From Lysobacter sp. 5GHs7-4 (GTDB lineage: Bacteria > Pseudomonadota > Gammaproteobacteria > Xanthomonadales > Xanthomonadaceae): 64,000 nucleotides of DNA. Every line of letters begins with the position of its first letter. Position 1 is the stretch's first letter. The notes below the pieces were generated by a model. That model saw only the letters and a list, made by a program, of their open reading frames with translations, was not told the origin of the DNA and did not search any database. The stretch is taken from contig NZ_CP089924.1 in the NCBI RefSeq assembly GCF_021284765.1, positions 4,296,001 to 4,360,000 on the forward strand. Reading direction: 5' to 3'. Shown piece by piece: positions 27,323 to 36,285 of this stretch. The translations under genes and the position numbers were made by a program.

Positions 27323-28030
27323 ATGAGCAACGCAACACACCGGTACGCTCACGCGGCGCTGGCCGCCGTGTTCTGGCTGGCGGGACTGGCGGCGGCGGGA
27401 TGGAGCGCGCGCGCCGAGGCGGCGTGCCCGGGCGCCAGCCCCTGCGAAACCATTCACGTCTATCGGATCCAGTCCTGGCCGACGATCCAGGTCGATGCCG
27501 CGGGACGGCCGTTGATCTCGATCCAGGAGGCCAACGGCGCCGACGAGAAAGCCTTCAAGGTCGCGGTGTCCGGCCAGACCAAGTCCAAGGCGTTGGCGAT
27601 CCGCTACGACGTCACCCGCATCGAAGACCCGCCGAACGACTACTGCGAGTGCAACCTGGAAAACGGCGGCAAGGGCTGTCCGTCCAACCTGCCGCCTTTG
27701 CAGTTGCACCAGTGTTCGCGCGTCTGCCGTCGCGGCGATCTGGCCTGCACGGGCACCGGCTTCAACGTCAAACAGGACAGCGGCGGCAAGTGGTACTCCT
27801 TCCCCGCCGCCACCCAGTGCGGCGGCGTGCGCGTGATCTGGAAGAAGCACGGCTTCGGCGCGGTCAAACCCACCTCGTGCGACTGGCTGGAGAACTCGCG
27901 GGTGATCAAGGAAGTCGGCTGCATCGCCACCGCCCTGGCCACCGCGCCGGCGCCCAGCCTGGACACGCTGTACAACAACGAGGCGCCGTGCCCGTCCATC
28001 GCCGAGGCCACGCTGGTGTACATCCCCTGA
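27323..28030 (+). CDS. Exported Cys-rich hypothetical protein
   Basis: The ATG at 27323 (MSNATHRYAHAALAAVFWLAGLAAAGWSARAEA) gives a signal peptide and total length 235 aa; a start 22 codons upstream is less likely. The mature protein has 12 or so Cys, spaced in CPGASPCE, YCECNLE, GCPSN, QCSRVC, LACTG, QCGG, SCDW, GCIA and PCPS, implying several disulphides. Lys and Asn content is high. It is secreted, and the family is not recognised. It is followed by a clear intrinsic terminator, so it is monocistronic. Confidence 0.7.
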   Translation: MSNATHRYAHAALAAVFWLAGLAAAGWSARAEAACPGASPCETIHVYRIQSWPTIQVDAAGRPLISIQEANGADEKAFKVAVSGQTKSKALAIRYDVTRIEDPPNDYCECNLENGGKGCPSNLPPLQLHQCSRVCRRGDLACTGTGFNVKQDSGGKWYSFPAATQCGGVRVIWKKHGFGAVKPTSCDWLENSRVIKEVGCIATALATAPAPSLDTLYNNEAPCPSIAEATLVYIP

Positions 28031-28048
28031 TGCCAGAGGCTTGCTATC

Positions 28049-28079
28049 GCGCCCGCCGTGGTCGGGCGGGCGCGTTTTC
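28049..28079 (+). terminator. Intrinsic terminator
   Basis: A 9-bp perfect stem (GCGCCCGCC / GGCGGGCGC, 7-base loop) followed by GTTTTC, just after the stop of the Cys-rich secreted protein. Confidence 0.8.
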
Positions 28080-28091
28080 ATCGCGATACGC

Positions 28092-28571
28092 CTACAGCCC
28101 CAAAGCGCTGAGCCCCGGATGATCGAGCGGACGCCGCGCCGACGCATCCCAGTGGAACTTGCGATCGCGTTCCTCGATCGCCACATCGTTGATCGAGGCA
28201 TGGCGCTGGCGCATCAATCCGCGCGCGTCGAATTCCCAGTTCTCGTTGCCGTAGGCGCGATACCAGCGGTCGCCCTCGTCGCGCCATTCGTAGGCGAAAC
28301 GCACCGCGATGCGGTCCTCGCCGTAGGCCCACAGCTCCTTGATCAGCCGGTAGTCGAGTTCCTTGGCCCACTTGCGGGTCAGGAAATCGACGATCGCCGG
28401 CCGCCCGCTGAAGAACTCGGAACGATTGCGCCACGCGCTGTCCTCGCTATAGGCCAGGGCGATGCGGGCCGGGTCGCGGCTGTTCCAGGCGTCCTCGGCG
28501 GCGCGCACTTTGGCGATGGCGCTGTCCAGGGTGAAGGGCGGCAACGGCGGGCGTGTTTCGTGGGTGTCCAT
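28092..28571 (-). CDS. DUF1348 / NTF2-like (SnoaL) protein
   Basis: 159 aa. The NTF2-like cone is seen in [43 protein letters not shown] (parts), [16 protein letters not shown] and the aromatic strand [29 protein letters not shown]. This order and length match DUF1348, whose function is unknown. It starts 61 bases after the hydrolase gene and is likely in the TetR-controlled operon. It ends 12 bases from the terminator. Confidence 0.85.
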   Translation of the reverse strand: MDTHETRPPLPPFTLDSAIAKVRAAEDAWNSRDPARIALAYSEDSAWRNRSEFFSGRPAIVDFLTRKWAKELDYRLIKELWAYGEDRIAVRFAYEWRDEGDRWYRAYGNENWEFDARGLMRQRHASINDVAIEERDRKFHWDASARRPLDHPGLSALGL

Positions 28572-28632
28572 AGGAGGTCTCTCGAGAGCGGATAAGGCGG
28601 CGCTGCGGATCGTCGCAGCGCCGCAAGACGAA

Positions 28633-29628
28633 TCAATGCTTGGCCAGGAAGTCGCGGATCAGCTGCGCGATCTGCGCGCCGTGGGTCTCCAGCGCGAAGT
28701 GGCCGGCGTCGAGCAGGTGCACTTGCGCGTCCGGATTGTCGCGGCGGTAGGGCTCGGCGCCGGCGGCCAGGAAGATCTGGTCGTTCTTGCCCCAGATCAC
28801 CAGGGTCGGCGGCCGGTGCTTGCGGAAGTAGGCCTGCCATTGCGGGTACTTGGGCAGGTTGTTGCGGTAGTCGTAGATCATCGCCAGTTGTATGTCGGTG
28901 TTGCCGGGGCGGTCCAGGTAAGCCTGATCGAGCATGTACGCATCAGGGCTGACCAGGCTGGGGTCGGGCTCGCCGTGCAGATACTGCCAGCGCGTCCCCT
29001 CCAGCGTCATCGCGGCCTGGCGCAGATGCTCGCCGTTGGCGGCGCTGTGGTCGTTCCAGTAGGCCTTGATCGGGTCCCAGAACTTGCCGATGCCTTCCTC
29101 GTAGGCATTGCCGTTCTGCACGATCAGCGCGCTCACGCGTTCGGGGTGCTGCGAGGCCAACCGGAAGCCGACCGGCGCGCCGTAGTCCATCAGGTACAGC
29201 GCATAGCGGCGCAGCTCCAGCTGGCGCGCGAACTGGTCCATCAGCGCGGCGTAGTGATCGAAGCTGTACTCGAAGCGATCGGGTGCAGGCGCGGCGCTCT
29301 GGCCGAAGCCGGGGTAGTCCGGCGCGATCACCCGGTAACGGTCGGCCAGGCGCGGGATCAGGTCGCGGTACATCTGGCTGGAGGTCGGGAAGCCGTGCAG
29401 CAGCAACAGCACGGGCGCATCGCGGCGGCCGGCCTCGCGATAGAAGATGTCCACGCCGTCGACGCGCACGCTGCGGTAGTGGACGGCGGTCGCGTCCGAA
29501 TGCGTCGCGACGGTGACAGGCGGGTCTTGCGCAAGCACGGCCGGGCTGGCGAACGCGGCCGTCGCGGCCAGCAGCAGCGAGGCGCCGGCGCGCAGGAAGC
29601 GCGAGGTGGGGACGGATGAGGCGGACAT
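28633..29628 (-). CDS. Exported alpha/beta hydrolase of the epoxide-hydrolase/dehalogenase type
   Basis: ATG at 29628 ([34 protein letters not shown]) gives a signal peptide and 331 aa. The core is [15 protein letters not shown] (HGFP oxyanion loop), PDYPGFGQS, the nucleophile elbow [14 protein letters not shown] with Asp in place of Ser (as in epoxide hydrolases and haloalkane dehalogenases), a helical cap, and the catalytic His in DAGHFALE near the end. Substrate unknown. It is divergent from the tetR gene, with two palindromes in the gap, so expression is probably repressed by TetR and induced by a small molecule. Confidence 0.9.
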   Translation of the reverse strand: MSASSVPTSRFLRAGASLLLAATAAFASPAVLAQDPPVTVATHSDATAVHYRSVRVDGVDIFYREAGRRDAPVLLLLHGFPTSSQMYRDLIPRLADRYRVIAPDYPGFGQSAAPAPDRFEYSFDHYAALMDQFARQLELRRYALYLMDYGAPVGFRLASQHPERVSALIVQNGNAYEEGIGKFWDPIKAYWNDHSAANGEHLRQAAMTLEGTRWQYLHGEPDPSLVSPDAYMLDQAYLDRPGNTDIQLAMIYDYRNNLPKYPQWQAYFRKHRPPTLVIWGKNDQIFLAAGAEPYRRDNPDAQVHLLDAGHFALETHGAQIAQLIRDFLAKH

Positions 29629-29659
29629 GGCGGGCTCCTGTAAAGGGTGGGTTCGTTTT

Positions 29660-29679
29660 TGTACCGAGCGATCGGTACA
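29660..29679. promoter_or_regulatory. Palindromic operator 1 for TetR
   Basis: Perfect 8-bp arms TGTACCGA and TCGGTACA around GCGA, between the divergent hydrolase and tetR genes and near the expected hydrolase promoter. Confidence 0.6.
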
Positions 29680-29771
29680 ATAGAAACGCCGTCCCGACCC
29701 GTCAACGCCGCCGATGCGGACGCAGCGTTGCACGCATGCGTTCATTGACCGGCCGCCGCTCTGAGACGATA

Positions 29772-29789
29772 TTGGACCGATCGTTCCAA
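29772..29789. promoter_or_regulatory. Palindromic operator 2 for TetR
   Basis: An imperfect palindrome TTGGACCGATCGTTCCAA, with a core CCGATCG close to operator 1, 14 bases upstream of the tetR start. Together the two could give both autoregulation and control of the divergent hydrolase. Confidence 0.55.
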
Positions 29790-29803
29790 CCGACCCGACC
29801 GTC

Positions 29804-30361
29804 ATGCCCGCCCCCCTGCTCTCCCGCGATGCCGTGATCGAACGCCTGCTGGGCGCGTTCCGCCGCTACGGCTACGACGCCGCATCGCTGGGCCAGTTGT
29901 CGCAGGCCACCGGACTGGGCAAGTCCAGCCTGTACCACTACTTCCCCGGCGGTAAGGAAGAAATGGCGCGCGCGGTGTTGGACAGCGTCGATGCCTGGGT
30001 GCACGAGGCGATCCTGGCGCCGCTGCAAGGCGCCGGCACGCCGGAACGCCGCCTGGCCAAGGTGGCATCCGCGCTGGACGGCTTTTACGGCGGCGGCGCC
30101 GAGGCCTGCCTGCTCGGCAACCTGGTGGTCGGCGACGCGCAGTCGCTGTTCCAAGACCGCCTCGGCGCGTCCTTTCGCAGCCTGATCGACGGCTTTGCGC
30201 GCCTCGCGCGCGAGAAGGGCGTGTCCGCGCGCGAGGCGCAGCGGCGCGCCGAGGACGCGGTGCTGCGCATCCAGGGCGCGCTGATCCTCTCGCGCGGCCT
30301 GGACGATCCGGAGCCGTTCCGCCGCATGCTGAGCACCCTGCCGCAACAGCTGCTGGCCTGA
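29804..30361 (+). CDS. TetR/AcrR-family regulator
   Basis: 185 aa. The HTH ([51 protein letters not shown], by parts, residues 9-58) ends in the [10 protein letters not shown] signature. The C-terminal ligand domain is 120 residues, with [12 protein letters not shown]. Divergent from the exported alpha/beta hydrolase and its DUF1348 partner, its likely targets. Small-molecule ligand unknown. Confidence 0.9.
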   Translation: MPAPLLSRDAVIERLLGAFRRYGYDAASLGQLSQATGLGKSSLYHYFPGGKEEMARAVLDSVDAWVHEAILAPLQGAGTPERRLAKVASALDGFYGGGAEACLLGNLVVGDAQSLFQDRLGASFRSLIDGFARLAREKGVSAREAQRRAEDAVLRIQGALILSRGLDDPEPFRRMLSTLPQQLLA

Positions 30362-30535
30362 TCGCGCGCGGGCGTCGCATCCGCGCCGGAGAATTCGTGC
30401 GCACGACCGACCGTTCGTCGGTGGCGTGGCCGATCGCGCCTCCCCGCGTCGTTGGCTGATGAGTACCGGCCGCTGGAGCGCCGGCTACGAACGGACTCGT
30501 ATCGATCGGATCGTCGCCCGACAAGGAGGTTGGCC

Positions 30536-32242
30536 ATGCCCAGCACCGCGGACATGCTGTGGTTCAAGACCCGCTTCGCCGCGCGCATCGCGCCCGCGCT
30601 GGCCGGCACCCCGCTCACCCTGGACCTGATCACCGCCCTGGCCTGCCAGGAGACCGGCGAGGTCTGGCCGATCCTGCGGCGCAAGTCGATGAGCGAGGAG
30701 CGCATACTCGCTCTGTGCGTGGGCGACACGCTGGACGCGAACGCCGGGCGCAGCGCCTTCCCCAAGACCAAGACCGACCTGCTGGGCGTGGCGCGCGGCG
30801 AAGCGATGTTCGCGATCGCGCGCAAGGCGCTGGTCGACATGGCCGCGCACATCGAGGCCTACCAGGGCGCGGCATCGCGGCCGAACAAGTTCTGCCACGG
30901 CTTCGGCATGTTCCAGCGCGACCTGCAGTTCTTCCGCGACGATCCGGACTACTTCCTCGAACGCCGCTACGAACAATTCGAGCAGACCCTGGCCCTGTGC
31001 GTGGACGAGCTCAAGCGCGGACTGCGCAAGCTGCGCCTGCAGGACCGCCCGTCGCTGACCACGATGGAGCTGGCCGCGGTCGCCATCGTCTACAACACCG
31101 GCGGCTTCAAGCCCGAACGCGGACTGCGACAGGGCCATTTCGACGGCCAGCGTTTCTATGGCCAGGCGATCTTCGACTTCATCCGCCAGGCCCAGACCGT
31201 GGCCGCGCCGGACGCACCGGCGCCGTTGCCGACGCCGCAACCCGGCGAGGCCGCGGTGCCGCCGCCCAGTCCGGTGACCGCCACCGGGCCGTTCTTCCGC
31301 GTCGACACCCGCGTATCGACGCTGCGCCTGCGCAGCGAGCCGCGCATCAGCCGGCCCTCCACCGCCAACGTCAAGGGCGAACTGCCCGACGGCCATCCGG
31401 TGCGCGCGGTCACCGGCCGCGCCGTCAACGGCTTCATGGAAGTGGAGACCAGCCTGTTCGGCGCCCTGCTGCGCGGCTTCTGTTCCACCGACTTCCTGGT
31501 GCGCGACAACGGCATCGACGATATCCCGGTGATCGAACCGGCGCGCACGCCGCCGCGCACCGGTGTGGTCGCCGTGTTGATGCCGCGCCGGCCGGGCACG
31601 GTGACGCGGCGCCGCGACGCCGCCGGCGCGCATTCGCTCAACGAGGACGGCCAGCCCGAACGCTCCGGCGCCAACGCGCCGGAACTGCGCGAGGATCTGG
31701 GCCGCATCATCGACTGGCTGGCGGTCGACAAGCCCACGCACAAACGTTATCAACCGCATTCGGGCCTGACGTTCTGCAACATCTATGCGCACGACTACTG
31801 CCACCTGGCCGGCGTCTACCTGCCGCGGGTGTGGTGGAACGCGCGCGCGATCGAGCGGCTGCGCGCCGGTCAGACCGTGGAGGCGCTGATCGGCAACACC
31901 ATTTTCGAGATGCGCGCCAACGATCTGTTCCGCTGGCTGCGCGACTTCGGTCCCGAGTTCGGCTGGCGCCAGATCGCCTCGCCGACCCGGCTGCAGGAGG
32001 AGGCCAACCAGGGTGCCGTCGCCCTGATCGTGGCGCGGCGCAAGATCGAAGGTAAATCCGGCCACATCCTGCCGGTGGTGCCGGAGACCGAGACCGAGCG
32101 CGCGCACCGCACCGCCTCGGGCGAGGTCGATCGGCCGCTGCAGAGCCAGGCCGGCGCCAGCAACTTCCGCTATGGCACCAGCACCGCGAACTGGTGGAAG
32201 GACGAGCGCTTCGCCGAAAGCGCGTTCTGGGTTCACGCCTGA
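30536..32242 (+). CDS. Three-domain peptidoglycan-hydrolase-like protein without signal peptide
   Basis: ATG at 30536 follows AAGGAGG and gives 568 aa. Residues about 1-225 look like a lysozyme-like domain: LACQETGEVWP (candidate catalytic Glu), GFGMFQRDLQFFRDDPDYFL and IVYNTGGF. A Pro-rich linker precedes an SH3b-like segment (residues about 258-335: LRLRSEPRI, GHPVRAVTG). The last 200 residues form a CHAP/NlpC-P60-like domain with candidate Cys414 (TFCNIYAHDY) and His510 (KSGHILPV). No export signal is present. It is monocistronic, and a 15-bp hairpin follows. A toxin/effector or a phage-derived lysin is possible. Enzymatic roles are inferred from motifs only. Confidence 0.7.
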   Translation: MPSTADMLWFKTRFAARIAPALAGTPLTLDLITALACQETGEVWPILRRKSMSEERILALCVGDTLDANAGRSAFPKTKTDLLGVARGEAMFAIARKALVDMAAHIEAYQGAASRPNKFCHGFGMFQRDLQFFRDDPDYFLERRYEQFEQTLALCVDELKRGLRKLRLQDRPSLTTMELAAVAIVYNTGGFKPERGLRQGHFDGQRFYGQAIFDFIRQAQTVAAPDAPAPLPTPQPGEAAVPPPSPVTATGPFFRVDTRVSTLRLRSEPRISRPSTANVKGELPDGHPVRAVTGRAVNGFMEVETSLFGALLRGFCSTDFLVRDNGIDDIPVIEPARTPPRTGVVAVLMPRRPGTVTRRRDAAGAHSLNEDGQPERSGANAPELREDLGRIIDWLAVDKPTHKRYQPHSGLTFCNIYAHDYCHLAGVYLPRVWWNARAIERLRAGQTVEALIGNTIFEMRANDLFRWLRDFGPEFGWRQIASPTRLQEEANQGAVALIVARRKIEGKSGHILPVVPETETERAHRTASGEVDRPLQSQAGASNFRYGTSTANWWKDERFAESAFWVHA

Positions 32243-32297
32243 GCCCGGCCTCGAGTGACGCCGCGCGGTCGGGGGGCCGCAGGGCGTGACGGCAGGC

Positions 32298-32336
32298 GGC
32301 GCGTCCCACGCCCGCACGGACGGCGTGGGGCGCGCC
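32298..32336 (+). terminator. Long stem-loop after the peptidoglycan-hydrolase-like gene
   Basis: A 15-bp stem with one G-T pair (arms at 32298-32312 and 32322-32336, loop CGCACGGAC). No T-run follows, so it is probably a weak or Rho-assisted terminator. Confidence 0.5.
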
Positions 32337-32436
32337 GGCTAAACCCTGCAACGCATCCACGCATCGCATGACTGCGGACGCGCGCCGGCATCGGCAGCGC
32401 GCCGTATCATGATCTCGACCCTGCGTGGAGCAGCGA

Positions 32437-33969
32437 ATGAAGCTTTGGTGGTGGGCGGCGGTGCTGAGCGCCGCATCCATGGTTCCCGCGATCGCGGCGG
32501 AACCGACGGCGCAGCGTAACGATCGCGGCGCCTGGCTGATCCGCGACGTGACCGTCATCCCGGCCGACAACGACGAAGTGCTCGCCCATCGCGACGTGCT
32601 GGTGCGCGACGGTCGCATCGCGGCCATCTCCGCGCACGGCAAGACGCGGACCCCGCGCGATACGGCGGTGATCGACGGCAGCGGCAAGTTCCTGATCCCC
32701 GGCCTGGTCGACGCCCATGTCCACATCGCCACCGAAGGCGCGTTGCGCGACAGCAAGAACCCGCTGCTGTCGGGCCTGGACCCCGGGCCGGACCACGTCT
32801 ACGACCGGCGCGTGCTGCTGAGCTTCCTCAAGGCCGGAGTGACCGGCGCGGCCAACCTGGGCGGCGGCGTGCAAAGCGACGAGGACCTGCTGTGGCTGCG
32901 CGACGAGATCGCCGCCGGCCGCATCGTCGGGCCGCGCCTGTACGTGGCCAAGCGCATCAACGGCCCGCGCGCCGGCGTCGCCTCGCCGCGGCCGGCGGAG
33001 GTGCCGGCGTCCAAACCCGCCGCGCCCACCACCGCCGCCGACGGCATCGCCGCGGTGCGCGCCGCGCACGAGCGCGGCTACGACTTCATCAAGCCCTACC
33101 AGTTCCTCAACCGCGAGACCTATCGGGCCGTGATCGACGAGAGCCGGCGCCTGGGCATGGCGACGTCCGGCCACCTGCCCGAACTGGGCTGCGGCGTGTG
33201 CGCCGACCGCGCGTTCGCGTTCGCCCATCCGATGGACAACATCGCCCACAGCGAGGAGCTGGGACGCTACGGCCGCGAGAGCAATCTGGCGCCGCGCGAT
33301 ATCGACGCGCTTGCCGACCTGGTCGTAGACCGCAAGATCGGCGTCACCCCGACCCTGATCACTCTCAAGCAGATCGTGCACATGTACGTGCAGCGCGAAG
33401 TCCCGCCGACGCCCGCGGGCTGGGACGCGTTGGTCGATCCGGTGACGCGCCTGGATTGGGCGCCGGCCGGCAACAATTACCTCAGCGACCGCTTCCGCAA
33501 TCAGGAAGGCGCCGACACCTTCTCCGCCGGCTACGACTTCTCGCGCCTGCTCACGCGCGAACTGTGGAAGCGCGGCGTGCCGCTGACCGTGGGCACCGAC
33601 GCCCCGCTGCCGGGCCTGGCCTTCGGCGTATCGGTGCACCAGGAGATGATCGAGCTGCGCGAGGTCGGCCTGTCGCCGCTGGAAGTGCTGCGCGCCGCGT
33701 CCGTCAACGCGCACCGCCTGTTCGACCGCCAGGGCGGCAGCGGCGCGGTGCGCAGCGGCGAACGCGCCGATCTGGTGCTGTTGAACGCCGACCCCTTGGC
33801 CGACATCCGCAACGTCGCGCGCATCGACGGCGTGTTCGTGCAGGGCCGCTGGCTGCCGGCGGCGCGGATCGAGGCGATGCTGGCCGAATCGGATCAGGCG
33901 ATGCAGGCGCTGTCGCAGCGCATCCAGACGCGGCAGGCCGAAGCCGCGCGCGCGCAGCCGGCGCCTTGA
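32437..33969 (+). CDS. Exported amidohydrolase-family protein
   Basis: ATG at 32437 (MKLWWWAAVLSAASMVPAIAA) gives a signal peptide; length 510. Metal-binding HxH is in VDAHVHIATEG near residue 95; further ligands are in TSGHLPE, AHSEELG and VGTDAPLPG. These match imidazolonepropionase-like/prolidase-type amidohydrolases, which hydrolyse cyclic amides or dipeptides. Being exported is typical for a subset in Xanthomonadaceae. Substrate unknown. The GGAG at 32426 supports the start. Its stop abuts the stop of the convergent permease, with no terminator between. Confidence 0.85.
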   Translation: MKLWWWAAVLSAASMVPAIAAEPTAQRNDRGAWLIRDVTVIPADNDEVLAHRDVLVRDGRIAAISAHGKTRTPRDTAVIDGSGKFLIPGLVDAHVHIATEGALRDSKNPLLSGLDPGPDHVYDRRVLLSFLKAGVTGAANLGGGVQSDEDLLWLRDEIAAGRIVGPRLYVAKRINGPRAGVASPRPAEVPASKPAAPTTAADGIAAVRAAHERGYDFIKPYQFLNRETYRAVIDESRRLGMATSGHLPELGCGVCADRAFAFAHPMDNIAHSEELGRYGRESNLAPRDIDALADLVVDRKIGVTPTLITLKQIVHMYVQREVPPTPAGWDALVDPVTRLDWAPAGNNYLSDRFRNQEGADTFSAGYDFSRLLTRELWKRGVPLTVGTDAPLPGLAFGVSVHQEMIELREVGLSPLEVLRAASVNAHRLFDRQGGSGAVRSGERADLVLLNADPLADIRNVARIDGVFVQGRWLPAARIEAMLAESDQAMQALSQRIQTRQAEAARAQPAP

Positions 33970-35340
33970 TCAGGCGCGCGCGCGCCGCGTGACCTCGCTG
34001 ATCGCGGCAATGACCAGGGTCAGCGCGATCGTGGACAGCAGCTGCATGCGCGGGCCCTCGGTGAGCAGGGCCAGCGCGATCACGCCGCCCAGCAGGGCCA
34101 GGCCCAGCCAGGTCAGGTAGGGGAAGGCGCTCATCCGGAACGGCAGCGGGGTGCCGGCGCGGTCGGCGCGGCGGCGCAGGATCAGCTGCGAGACCAGCGA
34201 CATGCCCCACACCAGCAGGCAGGTGGAGCCGACCACGTTCAACAGCGCCGGCAGCACGCGTTCGGGGTACCACAGCTCCAGCAGGGCGGCGAAGAAGCCG
34301 AACGCCACGCTGGCCAGCACCGCGGCCATCGGCACCTGGCGGCGGTCGAGGCCGGCCAGCACGCGCGGCGCTTCGCCGCGCTCGGCCAGCGAATGGATCA
34401 TGCGCGAAGCGCCGTAAAGGTTGGCGTTGAGCGCGGACAACAGGGCGATCACCGCCACCAGGGTGATCGCGGCGGCCGCGCCGGGAATGTTGGCGACCTG
34501 CAGCACCGCCGCGAACGGCGACTTCAGCGCGTCGCTGGTCCAGGGCACCACCGCGATGATCACGCTGACCGAGCCGATGTAGAACACCAGGATGCGCCAG
34601 GCCACGGTGCGGATGGCGCGGGTGATGCTGCGCACCGGGTCCTGGGTCTCGGCCGCGGCGACGGCGACGATCTCGGTGCCGCCGAAGGCGAAGATCACCA
34701 CCAGCAGCGCCGCGCCCACGCCGGCCCAGCCCTTGGGCGCGAAGCCGCCGTGGTCGACGAAGTTCGACAGGCCCGGAGATTTCACCTCCGGCAGCCAGCC
34801 CAACAGCAGCGCCGCGCCGATCGCGATGAAGGCCAGAATGGCGGCAACCTTGAGGATCGCGAACCAGAATTCGAAGGCGCCGAAATTGCGCACGCCCAGC
34901 AGGTTGATCGCGGTGAAGACGATCATGAACAACAGCGACATCATCGCCACCGGCAAACCCGGCCACACCGTCGCCAGCAAGCCGGCCGCGCCCACCGATT
35001 CGGCCGCGATCACGATCACCAGCTGCGCCCACCACAACCAGCCCAGGGTGGCGCCGGCGGTCGCGCCCATGGCGTCGGCGGCGTAGACCGAAAACGCGCC
35101 GCTGGCCGGCTTGGCCGCGGCCATCTCGCCCAGCGCGCGCATCACGATGATCACCAGCACGCCCGCGATCAGGTAGGACAACAGCACCGCCGGACCGGCC
35201 GCCTGGATGCCCACGCCCGAGCCCAGGAACAGACCGGCGCCGATCGCGCTGCCCAGCCCCATCATCACCAGCTGCCGCGGTTTCATCGCAGCGCCTTGTG
35301 GCGTTTCGGCGGCGGAGACGGACAGGGCGGTCTGGTTCAT
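33970..35340 (-). CDS. Amino acid permease (APC family, GabP/ProY type)
   Basis: ATG at 35340 (MNQTALSVSAAETPQGAAMKPRQLVMM) gives 456 aa and 12 helices. The first helix has SAIGAGLFLGSG, the APC substrate motif; LGEMAAAKPASGAFSVYA and GTEIVAVAAAETQDP (helix 6) are also characteristic. The family symports amino acids with protons; the exact substrate is open (asparagine, proline or GABA types). The frame runs on to 35457 but that part translates a repeat-like palindrome and is excluded. Next to it, convergent, is the amidohydrolase. Confidence 0.9.
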   Translation of the reverse strand: MNQTALSVSAAETPQGAAMKPRQLVMMGLGSAIGAGLFLGSGVGIQAAGPAVLLSYLIAGVLVIIVMRALGEMAAAKPASGAFSVYAADAMGATAGATLGWLWWAQLVIVIAAESVGAAGLLATVWPGLPVAMMSLLFMIVFTAINLLGVRNFGAFEFWFAILKVAAILAFIAIGAALLLGWLPEVKSPGLSNFVDHGGFAPKGWAGVGAALLVVIFAFGGTEIVAVAAAETQDPVRSITRAIRTVAWRILVFYIGSVSVIIAVVPWTSDALKSPFAAVLQVANIPGAAAAITLVAVIALLSALNANLYGASRMIHSLAERGEAPRVLAGLDRRQVPMAAVLASVAFGFFAALLELWYPERVLPALLNVVGSTCLLVWGMSLVSQLILRRRADRAGTPLPFRMSAFPYLTWLGLALLGGVIALALLTEGPRMQLLSTIALTLVIAAISEVTRRARA

Positions 35341-35419
35341 CGGGACTTCGGCTGCTGCGGACGAAGGAGGAACGATACAGCAGGGCGGGCCGCGTTGCGG
35401 GGCCTCGGCTTTCGCCTCT

Positions 35420-35434
35420 CCCTTTGGCAAAGGG
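35420..35434. repeat. Palindromic intergenic repeat (7+1+7)
   Basis: CCCTTTG G CAAAGGG, within a longer CTCTCCC...GGGGGATTGGGGGG context. A related palindrome occurs at 5326-5340 (CCCCTTC C GAAGGGG). Both lie outside genes and probably belong to a dispersed palindromic element of this genome. Confidence 0.45.
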
Positions 35435-35475
35435 GGATTGGGGGGCTCTTGGAGCACCCAACCACGCGCTGTGCT

Positions 35476-36183
35476 TTAGGACTGCAGGCCGGCCGTGGGG
35501 TTAGGCAATCCACTCGGGGCGGCGCTTGCTTCCAACGCTTCATCCAACACGTATTCGTACAGCTGCATCCGCAAGCGCATCAGCTGAGCTACGAAGGCGA
35601 TCAGATAAGCGATCGCCAGAAACAGGCCGATCAGCAACTGCCAGTAAGGCGTTTGCCCCAATTCCAAGAACGCTTTGAGCTGTATGCCCAACGCTATGAG
35701 CAGCGGCGCGACACCGAGCTTGTCCACGCCACCGGCCAGAAGCCCCATCTTGGATGCCAGCCGCGCCTGCGTGCGTCGCACAAAGTGCAAGTACTCCCTT
35801 AGCGTTTGCTCCGGATAGCGGCTCACCCAAACGACCACTTTGCGGAACTGAACGATGTCGTGATCGAGTTGGACCACTTGCTCGTTGCGCCAGCGCCACA
35901 AACTGCGCGGAATGACCCATAAGCAGCGGATGAACTCCGGCGCAGAGCCGATGATCGCCACCATCAAGCCGATCTTGGCCATCGTGACCATCCACATTTG
36001 CGGGGCCATGAAGGTAATCAGCAACGACGGCAGCAGGCCGAGGATGATTCCGAAATTGCCGATAATGCTGGCGATGGCGAACGGCCGCGGCGTATCAAGC
36101 ACACTCGCCGGCCCGTCGGGTAGCGCCCTCAACCGCCGTTCCAACTCCGCGTAGCTGAAGCCCTCTTTCGCCTCGCCCTGCAT
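35476..36183 (-). CDS. Hypothetical membrane protein
   Basis: ATG at 36183 (MQGEAKEGFSYAELERRL) with GGGACGAGG upstream gives 235 aa; a start at 36234 (MNRATLLPG) adds 17 residues and cannot be excluded. Four or so helices are predicted: FAIASIIGNFGIILGLLPSLLITFM, VTMAKIGLMVAIIGSAPEFI, a third at KLGVAPLLIALGIQLKAFL and LLIGLFLAIAYLIAFVAQLM. A basic, charged loop (RSLWRWRNEQVVQLDHDIVQF) sits between helices 2 and 3. Family not recognised. Upstream of the alpha/beta hydrolase gene's end, same strand, 102 bases. Confidence 0.65.
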   Translation of the reverse strand: MQGEAKEGFSYAELERRLRALPDGPASVLDTPRPFAIASIIGNFGIILGLLPSLLITFMAPQMWMVTMAKIGLMVAIIGSAPEFIRCLWVIPRSLWRWRNEQVVQLDHDIVQFRKVVVWVSRYPEQTLREYLHFVRRTQARLASKMGLLAGGVDKLGVAPLLIALGIQLKAFLELGQTPYWQLLIGLFLAIAYLIAFVAQLMRLRMQLYEYVLDEALEASAAPSGLPNPTAGLQS

Positions 36184-36285
36184 ACGCCTCGTCCCTGCGC
36201 TCCCCTCCCCTGGCAGCAGGGTAGCGCGGTTCATAGCGCAATCCCAGCGGCCGCCAGCCCTCATCGAGAGCGGCGGCCGCTATCC

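Noticed and set aside
35341..35457. N-terminal extension of the amino acid permease
   Set aside because: It translates a palindromic repeat (NPPLPKGE-like), a common artefact, and the MNQTALS start fits the family.
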